From: Rhodospirillaceae bacterium
GTDB lineage: Bacteria; Pseudomonadota; Alphaproteobacteria; UBA8366
NCBI GenBank assembly: GCA_002716125.1
Contig: PAZH01000011.1
Coordinates: forward strand, 57,751 to 121,750
Direction: 5' to 3'
Length of the DNA stretch: 64,000 nucleotides
This document shows positions 17,738 through 24,336 of the stretch, piece after piece. The position numbers and the translations under genes are program-made. The notes below the pieces were generated by a model. The model saw only the letters and a list, made by a program, of their open reading frames with translations, did not search any database and was not told the origin of the DNA. Position 1 is the stretch's first letter. Every line of letters begins with the position of its first letter.

Positions 17738-18778
17738 CTAACCGGCATAGAGCTGGAACAGCACACCGGCCAGCATACCGCCCGACAGCGACAAGATGAT
17801 GTACCACACAAACAGCGGTTTGCGGACCAGCGCATAGACTGCAATCGCTGCCGGAATGCTCGTCACGCCGCCTGCAATGAGGAACGCCATGCCGGCACCG
17901 GGGGCTGTACCAAGTTCGATAAGACCCGCGACAAGCGGCAAGGCCGCGTATCCATTCAGATACGCCGGAACACCGACAATGGTCGCCAGCGGAATGGCCC
18001 AAGCATTGCCTTGACCGAGCACCGTCGCGATCTGGTCGGCCGAAATATAGGCGATCATCAGACTTTCCAGCAGGAAGGCGAGGGTCAACCATTTCAGCAA
18101 GAACAGGGTTGTCGAGCCTGATTCCTTGTAGAATTTCTGCCGGCGATCTTCTTCTCCCCAGAACTTCCAGACGACTTTTGCCTGCGGATCGATCGTCGGT
18201 GTACCGCAGCCGCCGCAGCCGCTCACGTCCTCCCGTAAGGGTGAAGAGAAGGCGCCGCGGGCCATCAATGTGGCGGTCGCGAACCCACCCATCATGCCGA
18301 TACCGACAGCCGCCAGCGTCTTCGCGATCGCGAAGTCGAGACTCAGCGTTCCCGCAGTCAATACAAACATTGTCGGGTCCATCAAGGGCGAAGCAAGCCA
18401 AAACGCCATCACGGCAGGCACCGGAACCCCCATCGCCAGAAGTGCGGCGATCAAAGGAATAACCCCACAAGAACAGAATGGGGACATTCCACCGAACAGT
18501 GCCGCGAAAACGATCATGATGGACATCCGGCCTTGGAACGCCTTCGCGATGAGGTTGTCCGCCCCACTGGCCCGCGCGTACGCAGCAACGCCGATGGCCA
18601 AAGCCAAGAACGGTGCCATGCCGGTGAGCGCTTCCGCCACAAAGGCGAAACTCGCTTCCGCCTGCAGCGGGACGAAGATCGCCAGCCCGATAAAGATCGC
18701 GACGACAACCAACCAGGCCTTTTCAATCTTCCGACCGAACCCGGCCGCATTCTTTAAGTAAATGGCAATATCAGACAT
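17738..18778 (-). CDS. ArsP-like permease (DUF318/UPF0718 family)
   Basis: A 346-residue inner-membrane protein with about eight to ten helices. The family signature SPFCSCGVIPL places Cys102 and Cys104 in the membrane core, and a cytoplasmic loop holds a GCGGCG cluster (Cys188, Cys191). Similar cysteines bind trivalent arsenicals in ArsP, which exports methylarsenite and aromatic As(III) compounds. Other DUF318 permeases are linked to copper, zinc or unknown substrates, so the substrate remains open. It follows the arsR gene by 18 bases and precedes the PLP enzyme by five, which supports a metalloid role. Confidence 0.85.
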   Translation of the reverse strand: MSDIAIYLKNAAGFGRKIEKAWLVVVAIFIGLAIFVPLQAEASFAFVAEALTGMAPFLALAIGVAAYARASGADNLIAKAFQGRMSIMIVFAALFGGMSPFCSCGVIPLIAALLAMGVPVPAVMAFWLASPLMDPTMFVLTAGTLSLDFAIAKTLAAVGIGMMGGFATATLMARGAFSSPLREDVSGCGGCGTPTIDPQAKVVWKFWGEEDRRQKFYKESGSTTLFLLKWLTLAFLLESLMIAYISADQIATVLGQGNAWAIPLATIVGVPAYLNGYAALPLVAGLIELGTAPGAGMAFLIAGGVTSIPAAIAVYALVRKPLFVWYIILSLSGGMLAGVLFQLYAG

Positions 18779-18796
18779 TGCGCTTCTCCATCTACG

Positions 18797-19117
18797 CTAC
18801 GCAGCGCTCTGCGTATCGTCTTGTTCCAGAATGACGCCGGTGCAGCACTCCTCGGTCAAGAAACCGATCAACGACCGCATCTCGTCAAAATCGACTCCGC
18901 AGTAAATCTCTCTGCCCCGCCGACCTTGAACCACCAGCCCAACCCGGGCCAGTTTCGCCAAATGGTGCGACAACGTAGACGCCGGCACATCGAGGGCACG
19001 TTGAATATCGCCGACGACAAGACCGTCATCCCCCGCCTTCACCAGAAGCCGGTAGATGGAAAGGCGCGTCGAATGCCCAAGGGCTTCCATGCGCGCGGCT
19101 GCGGTTTCTTCGTTCAT
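18797..19117 (-). CDS. arsR: ArsR-family metalloid-responsive repressor
   Basis: A 106-residue winged-helix repressor. The recognition helix region is DVPASTLSHHLAKLARVGLV (about 43-62). The C-terminal ECCTG (Cys91-Cys92), with Cys73 in IYCGVDF, resembles the cysteine pair that binds As(III) in the C-terminal sites of several proteobacterial ArsR proteins, rather than the E. coli type in the recognition helix. Binding would release it from DNA. ATG at 19117 is chosen because the family begins about there; an in-frame GTG at 19189 would translate the operator region. It is first in the operon and probably autoregulates it. Confidence 0.9.
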   Translation of the reverse strand: MNEETAAARMEALGHSTRLSIYRLLVKAGDDGLVVGDIQRALDVPASTLSHHLAKLARVGLVVQGRRGREIYCGVDFDEMRSLIGFLTEECCTGVILEQDDTQSAA

Positions 19118-19140
19118 AGGCGATATATACCGTGCTCGAT

Positions 19141-19168
19141 TTTCAATTGAAACTATATTTCTAAGAAA
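19141..19168. promoter_or_regulatory. Candidate ArsR operator: two adjacent palindromes
   Basis: Upstream of arsR lie a perfect 12-base palindrome TTTCAATTGAAA (19141-19152) and an 11-base near-palindrome TTTCTAAGAAA (19158-19168), centred about one and a half helical turns apart in an AT-rich stretch. ArsR dimers bind imperfect AT-rich inverted repeats overlapping the promoter, so these are good candidates. They are 24-51 bases before the chosen ATG, where the -10/-35 region would be. Confidence 0.5.
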
Positions 19169-19221
19169 ATCGAAGTGATGAGGATTCACAGTCTATTCAG
19201 GCCATTTACCTACCGTGATTC

Positions 19222-19533
19222 TTAGTCGGCGACTTCGAGATCCAGTAGCGGTGCGTGTTGCTGCGCCCCATAGATATCCGTGTCGCCGGGCGAGCCGGAC
19301 GGTATTTTCCGCGGCAGGGTAATCTTGATGGCATAGGCCACATCGAACGGGATGACCGCGACTTCGTTGTCCGTCACACCATAGAGCGGTGCGAGATTTC
19401 GCGGTGTAAGGACACCACTGTCACGGACCTTCTCATAGGTCACGGCGTCTTCGAACATCACATCGAGCGTGAATTGCAGCGCCCCGGCATTCTTCGAGCG
19501 GATTACCTTCGCCATCTCCCGCAATGTCGCCAT
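19222..19533 (-). CDS. DUF4387 protein, partner of AtuA-like protein
   Basis: A 103-residue protein with the DUF4387 pattern: LREMAKVIRSKNAGALQFTL at the N-terminus, then DVMFEDAVTYEKV and a central FDVAYAIKITLPR strand. It nearly always follows an AtuA/DUF1446 gene, and some genomes fuse the two. Here its ATG shares one base with the AtuA stop (TGATG), so they are coupled and probably form a complex. The catalytic role is not established. Confidence 0.85.
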   Translation of the reverse strand: MATLREMAKVIRSKNAGALQFTLDVMFEDAVTYEKVRDSGVLTPRNLAPLYGVTDNEVAVIPFDVAYAIKITLPRKIPSGSPGDTDIYGAQQHAPLLDLEVAD

Positions 19534-20897
19534 CAGAGCGCCTCCATCTCCATGCATACGGCCTCAAGCGGATGATCGCATTCCATGACATGCCAAACAC
19601 TGAACTCGTAGACGGGGCCGACCGGCATATCCGATGGCGAGAAGGGGATCGCCATATTGCCGGAAATACACATACGGCCTTCGAAATCCCCGTGTAACAG
19701 GATGTAACGCATCTTGGCGCAAACGGCTTTGGAAATTTCCTCCGTATCGCCGATCACGTCGACCAAGAGGCCCAGCTCGTGCGCAGCCGTCTCTTGAACA
19801 GGTTCGATCGCGCCCATCGTCGCGTTCTTGCCATAGACGTGTACGTTGATGCGGAAGGTCGACGGATCGATGTCGAGCTGGCCGACTTCGAAGGTCGCCC
19901 GCGCTTTGCAGTCCTCAACGTATTTGTCGATCTGGCCGATAAGGATCGGATCGCGCGTGCCGGCCATCGAGACTGTTCGGTAACCCAGCGCTTTGACGCC
20001 TTCCAACTTCACTGTGTAGCGGTTGGCCGGCTCAAACCGGCTGCCGGTCACCTTGACGGTGCGGTCGTCCAGCTGTGCGAAATCCGCGTGGGTCGTGTCA
20101 ACCAGACCAGTCGGCTCTTTCAGATGATACGGGCTCGGATTCTCATACAGCGTGTGGGCGGCGACACGGGTCCGGGTCACCCGTTTCTCGGGGTGACCTG
20201 GCTCGACGGTGAAATGGTCTTCGTAAAGCGTACCGATCACGCCGTCGCCACCGAGACGCGGCTCCGCCACTTGCGCACCGCATTCGATGATTTTTCCAAG
20301 ATGCCATGCGAGCCCGGCATCGGCCCCTCGCATCAACGGGATAGCTGCATAGATCGCAGCATCGCTGGCGCGGCCGGCAATGACCACATCGGCGCCATCC
20401 TCGAGCGCTTTTTGGAACGGCTCCGGCCCCATCATGGCGACGACACGATGCGAGTCTTCGATCTCGTCCTCGGTAAGTTCGCCGATCGGCCCCAGCGGCG
20501 AGATCTTGCCTGCCCGCGCTTTGGCTTTCAGCGCATCCTTCGATTGCTCGCTCCGGATCACCGCGACTTTCGGATGAAGTCCTTTCTCCGCGGCAATCTC
20601 CCGCACGATTTCCATCAGCCAATCCACATGCGGGTCGCCACCACCACCGCCAGCGGAACCGATGAAGACGGGCACCCCCTTCTTGGCACCCCCTTCCATC
20701 ATCAGCGACAGATCCCGCTTCGCCGCCGGGCGCGAAACGAACGCTTGTCCGGCGCCAAGATAGTAAGGCCCAGGGTCCATCGACCCGGCGTCCGCCGCAA
20801 TCAGATCGAGATCCATCTCAAGGGCGCACTGGATCGATTCCTCAGCGTAGCCGTAGCCAAGCATCCCCGTCGCCGCAAACATTCGTATCGGTTTCAT
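19533..20897 (-). CDS. Acyclic terpene utilisation AtuA family protein (DUF1446)
   Basis: A 454-residue cytosolic protein. The N-terminal MKPIRMFAATGMLGYGY, the LIAADAGSMDPGPYYLG segment (about 30-46), the glycine-rich FIGSAGGGGGDPHVDW stretch and VIAGRASDAAIYAA are family marks. AtuA was named from acyclic terpene (citronellol) catabolism in Pseudomonas, but homologues occur in many short-chain acid or hydroxy acid pathways and the reaction is unclear. ATG at 20897 follows GGGAGA; upstream in-frame codons are unlikely. Only the DUF4387 gene is co-transcribed, and no other atu genes (carboxylase subunits, citronellal dehydrogenase) are in the window. Confidence 0.87.
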   Translation of the reverse strand: MKPIRMFAATGMLGYGYAEESIQCALEMDLDLIAADAGSMDPGPYYLGAGQAFVSRPAAKRDLSLMMEGGAKKGVPVFIGSAGGGGGDPHVDWLMEIVREIAAEKGLHPKVAVIRSEQSKDALKAKARAGKISPLGPIGELTEDEIEDSHRVVAMMGPEPFQKALEDGADVVIAGRASDAAIYAAIPLMRGADAGLAWHLGKIIECGAQVAEPRLGGDGVIGTLYEDHFTVEPGHPEKRVTRTRVAAHTLYENPSPYHLKEPTGLVDTTHADFAQLDDRTVKVTGSRFEPANRYTVKLEGVKALGYRTVSMAGTRDPILIGQIDKYVEDCKARATFEVGQLDIDPSTFRINVHVYGKNATMGAIEPVQETAAHELGLLVDVIGDTEEISKAVCAKMRYILLHGDFEGRMCISGNMAIPFSPSDMPVGPVYEFSVWHVMECDHPLEAVCMEMEAL

Positions 20898-21003
20898 CTG
20901 TGTTCTCCCGCGCTGCGATTTTACCAGCATAAACACAAATACATCGGTTTTCGAACGGGACCATCCACGCCCGCTCGGACCGCAATACAATCATAGACTT
21001 TTT

Positions 21004-21066
21004 GGATAATTAATGTTATCCGTTTTGTCGATTGAGTGAGAGGGGTACAGCAACAATCGGATAATT
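21004..21066. promoter_or_regulatory. AT-rich inverted and direct repeats upstream of phage-tail-like gene
   Basis: GGATAA (21004-21009) and TTATCC (21016-21021) form an inverted repeat with a six-base spacer, and GGATAATT recurs as a direct copy at 21059-21066, just before the ATG at 21072. This may be an operator and promoter for the downstream gene. No exact promoter could be fixed. Confidence 0.3.
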
Positions 21067-21071
21067 TTGCT

Positions 21072-21944
21072 ATGCCTATCCAAACTATCTACAAACCGGA
21101 CTTCCCCGTCCAATACCGTATTGCGACATATTCGCTCAATACGGACGACAACGGAACGGAAATTCAATTCAATTCGACTGCGGCTGTCACCGCTCACTTG
21201 CCGGCCGTCCACGAAGCAAGCAACGGATATAACGTTTTGCTCCGAAATATTGGCAGCGGAACGCTCACTATAGACCCGAACGGCGGCGAACTTATCGACG
21301 GTGCCTCTACATTGTCGCTGGGAACAGATCAATGGCGTTGGATTCGCTCCGACGGGACCGGTTGGAAAACGATTTCTTGTTGGGTACCGGCCAATAGTGG
21401 CGGCTTGACCCTGGTCGAGCGCATCGTTGCGAGTAACGACACCAATGTCGAGTTTACCGGAATCGACGATTCTCACGAATCCTACTTCGTCGAAATTCAA
21501 GCGGCCAAACCAGCAAGCAACGATGTCTCGATGATCTTTGAGTTTGGTACTGGAGACCCCACGATCACGTGGCACACAACCGGATATGCGCAAGCCGCAC
21601 ACACACTGCAAAGCAATCTTGTGGGCAACTTCAATTCGAACGTGTCGACGTCGCGTTCCGGTCTAGAAATCATCGGATTCCCGTCAGGTCAGAACCGACT
21701 CGGGAACAGCACGGGTGAAGGCGGCGACGCGACATTGTCCTTCAACCGGGTTGTCGGCAGCGCCCAACGGCCGCGTTTCAGGTTTACCGGTTGGTATACG
21801 GATGCGGACAACGACATGAACTATATTGACGGTGCAGGACAGCTTCCGAGCACGACCGATCTGGTGACAGCCCTTCGGTTCAAGATGTCGAGCGGCAATA
21901 TCGATTCCGGTGTCTTCTGTCTGTACGGCCGCGCCAAATCATAG
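21072..21944 (+). CDS. Phage tail-fibre/structural-like protein (orphan)
   Basis: A 290-residue protein of unknown role. Residues about 50-95 hold a motif often seen in tail-fibre and other virion proteins of marine phages: GYNVLLRNIGSGTLTIDPNG, then an ELIDGASTLSL turn and a W-containing DGTGW strand. The C-terminal two thirds look beta-rich and end in GVFCLYGRAKS. There is no signal peptide and no cysteine pattern of a secreted enzyme. Codon choice (AAT, ACA, GAA, TTG) is more AT-rich than in neighbours, which suggests transfer. It is a single-gene unit with its own terminator and no other phage genes nearby. Confidence 0.6.
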   Translation: MPIQTIYKPDFPVQYRIATYSLNTDDNGTEIQFNSTAAVTAHLPAVHEASNGYNVLLRNIGSGTLTIDPNGGELIDGASTLSLGTDQWRWIRSDGTGWKTISCWVPANSGGLTLVERIVASNDTNVEFTGIDDSHESYFVEIQAAKPASNDVSMIFEFGTGDPTITWHTTGYAQAAHTLQSNLVGNFNSNVSTSRSGLEIIGFPSGQNRLGNSTGEGGDATLSFNRVVGSAQRPRFRFTGWYTDADNDMNYIDGAGQLPSTTDLVTALRFKMSSGNIDSGVFCLYGRAKS

Positions 21945-21969
21945 ACCAAATCTCTATTTTGCCTCATCT

Positions 21970-21999
21970 GACCGGCGCCATTTGGCGCCGGTCTTCTCT
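21970..21999 (+). terminator. Rho-independent terminator after the phage-tail-like gene
   Basis: GACCGGCGCC (21970-21979) and GGCGCCGGTC (21984-21993) form a perfect ten-base-pair stem with an ATTT loop, followed by the pyrimidine-rich TTCTCTT. It starts 25 bases after the stop at 21944. It is the only clear intrinsic terminator I could find in the window. Confidence 0.85.
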
Positions 22000-22149
22000 T
22001 CAAGTCTGATTGCCCGCTATCACTGTGATCTCTCGCACAGCGTGCCCTGACTTCGTCACTTAGAATCACAGTTACGCCGGTTTTCCGCCCGGACTACGCC
22101 TTTTCGATTGGTCAAAACGGTTCAGAACACAGGATCGGGAGATTAAACG

Positions 22150-22308
22150 ATGCAACAGTTGACCTTCGCCGCCTCCACCGCCGGCCTCTTCATGGCAATT
22201 ATCTTTCTGGCAGCAGCTTCTTATTTCGACGGCAGCCCGTTCGGCGAACCGATGTTCGAAAACTACGGGCCGAATAACAATCTCGTCTCGCTTCGCGAGA
22301 TCAGGTAA
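22150..22308 (+). CDS. Small hypothetical membrane protein (52 aa)
   Basis: A short frame from ATG at 22150 to TAA at 22308. GGGAG lies eight bases before the start. The predicted protein begins MQQLTFAASTAGLFMAIIFL, which forms one hydrophobic helix with little positive charge before it, followed by a polar tail rich in Gly, Pro, Asn and acidic residues. It could be a single-pass inner-membrane peptide or a short exported one. I do not recognise a family. It lies between the terminator at 21970 and the hsp20 gene and has its own room for a promoter. Confidence 0.5.
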   Translation: MQQLTFAASTAGLFMAIIFLAAASYFDGSPFGEPMFENYGPNNNLVSLREIR

Positions 22309-22455
22309 TCGCCGCCGCGGCCGATTGCTTGCAATAAGCCACCCGCATTCCCAAATAAAACCCATGGCGTAGGACATAATGTCTGCGCCAAACCGGGGAG
22401 CCGATAGGTCCCCACCGATCAGCCACTCGCTCACCGCATGGAGGAGGCGCTGCAC

Positions 22456-22872
22456 ATGTCACGTTTGTCCCTTTTCAACAGCCCGCTGCTGTTGGGCTTT
22501 GAAGAGTTCGAGCGCCGCCTCGACCGCATCGCGAAGATGCAGACAGAAGGGTATCCGCCCTACAACATTGAGCAAACCGGTGAAAGCCGGCTGCGGATTA
22601 CCTTGGCGGTTGCCGGGTTCAGTGAGACCGAATTGTCGATTCAGTTGGAAGACAACCAGCTGGTCATCCGCGGCCGTCAGGAAGAGGGCGACGATGCGCG
22701 CGACTTCCTGCATCGCGGTATCGCGGCACGCCAATTCCAGCGCAGCTTCGTCCTCGCGGACGGGATCGAGGTGCTTGAAGCCCATCTGAGCAACGGTCTC
22801 TTGCACATCGATCTAGAGAAGCCGGCGCCGGAGACCCGGGTGCGTACCATTCCGATCACGGCTGGTCCTTAA
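22456..22872 (+). CDS. Small heat-shock protein, Hsp20/IbpA family
   Basis: A 138-residue ATP-independent chaperone that holds unfolding proteins. The N-terminal LFNSPLLLGFEEFERRLDR and YPPYNIEQTG match the alphaproteobacterial IbpA-like class, and the alpha-crystallin domain (about 35-130) contains ITLAVAGFSETELSI, the FLHRGIAARQFQRSF strand pair and the closing A-x-x-x-N-G-L motif (AHLSNGLLHIDLEKP). The start ATG at 22456 follows GGAGGAGG; an in-frame ATG at 22438 would place that element inside the gene. It is followed by DUF1150 in one operon, and heat induction is likely though no thermometer could be shown. Confidence 0.93.
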   Translation: MSRLSLFNSPLLLGFEEFERRLDRIAKMQTEGYPPYNIEQTGESRLRITLAVAGFSETELSIQLEDNQLVIRGRQEEGDDARDFLHRGIAARQFQRSFVLADGIEVLEAHLSNGLLHIDLEKPAPETRVRTIPITAGP

Positions 22873-22887
22873 GAAGGAGACAAAGAC

Positions 22888-23100
22888 ATGTCCGAACAGA
22901 ATGACGCGTTATTGACAGAGGACGACTTCGCACGGCTCGGGGCCAACGACATCGCGTATGTCCGACCGTTCGTGCAGGAAGAAAAAGTGCATTTCATGCT
23001 GGTCGCAGGCGACGGGCGCCAACTTGGCGTCGCGCCGGATTATCGGACCGCCATTGCAGCCGCTCTCGAAAACGACTTCGAGCCGGTCAGCGTTCACTAA
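22888..23100 (+). CDS. DUF1150 family protein
   Basis: A 70-residue protein with the DUF1150 pattern: LTEDDFARLGANDIAYVRPF near the N-terminus and a hydrophobic VHFMLVAGDGRQLGVA strand, ending in a helix with AIAAALENDFEPVSVH. The family is almost confined to alphaproteobacteria and usually lies directly downstream of an hsp20 gene, as here (15-base gap with AAGGAG). The function is unknown; a link to protein quality control is inferred from context. Confidence 0.88.
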   Translation: MSEQNDALLTEDDFARLGANDIAYVRPFVQEEKVHFMLVAGDGRQLGVAPDYRTAIAAALENDFEPVSVH

Positions 23101-23118
23101 GATTCGGATTGTCGAGGT

Positions 23119-23583
23119 TTAGGCGGCCGCTTCCGTCGTCGTCTCGATCAACAATGCGTAAAGCGCATCCGGATCTTCCGAGCCGCGCAGCTTCTCGCAT
23201 GTCCGGCGATCTCGCAGCAGGCGTGAGACCCGCGCCAGCGCCTTCAAGTGATCCGCGCCGGCGCATTCAGGTGCCAACAGCAGGAAGATCAAATCGACTG
23301 GTTGCTCGTCGATCGCTTCGAATTCGATCGGCTTTTCAAGCCGCGCGAACAAGCCATGCAGACGATCAAGTCCGGGCAGTTTGCCGTGCGGAATCGCAAT
23401 CCCGTTTCCGACGCCGGTCGTGCCAAGACGTTCGCGCTCGATCAAGGCTTCGAAAATAACGCGCTCACTCAGCTCCGAAACGTCGGCAGCACGCTTCGCC
23501 AATTCCTGCAGAGCCTGCTTTTTCGACGTTGCGGGGAGTTTTGCAACGATGCTTTCGGGCGTGATCAGATCGACAATTTCCAT
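23119..23583 (-). CDS. ptsN: PTS IIA-like nitrogen-regulatory protein PtsN
   Basis: A 154-residue EIIA-Ntr protein, the last phospho-acceptor of the nitrogen phosphotransferase system, which links nitrogen and potassium status to gene expression. His66 in GIAIPHGKL is the phosphorylated residue. VVELITPES-like VDLITPESIVAKLPA and the C-terminal RLLRDRRTCEKLR are typical. The ATG at 23583 is best by length; an in-frame codon at 23628 would extend into hpf. It is the distal gene of the rpoN-hpf-ptsN series, 10 bases after hpf, the standard alphaproteobacterial order. No EI-Ntr gene lies in this window. Confidence 0.93.
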   Translation of the reverse strand: MEIVDLITPESIVAKLPATSKKQALQELAKRAADVSELSERVIFEALIERERLGTTGVGNGIAIPHGKLPGLDRLHGLFARLEKPIEFEAIDEQPVDLIFLLLAPECAGADHLKALARVSRLLRDRRTCEKLRGSEDPDALYALLIETTTEAAA

Positions 23584-23593
23584 CACTTCGCTC

Positions 23594-24190
23594 TCAACTT
23601 CCTTCAGCGACACCGCCGCGCTCGCCACGGGGATCGACCCAGCCGATATTTCCGTCGCTGCGCCGATACACCATATTCAATCCGCCATGCGAAACATTGC
23701 GGAACATAATGGCTGGCAAATTCGCGAGATCCATACGCATCACGGCGTCACCGGGCGTTAATTTTTCGATTTTTGTCTCCAACTCCGCAACGATGACGGG
23801 TTGGTCGGGCTCGTTTGAGTCTTCAACAGCGTCGTTCTCGGCTTCAAATACATATTGCAGTCCCGGCAGTACATCCGCGTTGTCCGGACGGTCTTTATGG
23901 TGATCGCGGAGACGCCGCTTATAGCGACGCAGGCGTTTTCCGACATGCTCGGCCGCTTGATCGAATGCGGCATAGGCGTCACCCGCTTCAGCATGGCCTC
24001 GCAACAAAATACCTTTGCCGACATGCACCGTCACGTCGGCCCGCACCTCGTGTCCCTGCTTGGACATGGTGACGTGCCCGTCGGTCGGATTTTCGAAATA
24101 CTTGCCGACCACCGAAGGCAGCTGGCCTTCGATATATTCCCGTAACGCAGCGCCCACGTCGAGCTGCTTGCCGTTAATCGATAGTTGCAT
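23594..24190 (-). CDS. hpf: Long-form ribosome hibernation promoting factor HPF
   Basis: A 198-residue ribosome-binding protein that forms inactive 100S dimers in stationary phase. The N-terminal HPF/YfiA domain (about 1-105) starts MQLSINGKQLDVGAALREYI and includes RLRRYKRRLRDHH, the basic 30S-contacting helix. The C-terminal dimerisation domain (about 140-198) has MRMDLANLPAIMFRN and ends NIGWVDPR, as in long HPF. ATG at 24190 fits the conserved N-terminus; earlier in-frame codons are not needed. Its position between rpoN and ptsN is typical. Confidence 0.93.
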   Translation of the reverse strand: MQLSINGKQLDVGAALREYIEGQLPSVVGKYFENPTDGHVTMSKQGHEVRADVTVHVGKGILLRGHAEAGDAYAAFDQAAEHVGKRLRRYKRRLRDHHKDRPDNADVLPGLQYVFEAENDAVEDSNEPDQPVIVAELETKIEKLTPGDAVMRMDLANLPAIMFRNVSHGGLNMVYRRSDGNIGWVDPRGERGGVAEGS

Positions 24191-24336
24191 ACGCCTGAGT
24201 TCTGAATTTATTCGGGTCGTTAAAAGACCACCATAGCCGCTTAAATACCGCGACGCTTCGGGATACATAGGCGTCACCGCATAGCGAGTCAATAGTCGCA
24301 CGCTAACACCTTGTAAACCTTTGAATTTCATACATC

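Noticed and set aside
17733..18470. Open frame that would extend the PLP enzyme to 628 residues
   Set aside because: It overlaps the permease gene in another frame, has no conserved domain and is rich in Arg/Gly; the family start and spacing support ATG at 17732.
22309..22455. ROSE or fourU RNA thermometer before hsp20
   Set aside because: I looked for a U-rich element pairing with the GGAGGAGG site and found none convincing. A short GGGGA/TCCCC pairing is too weak.
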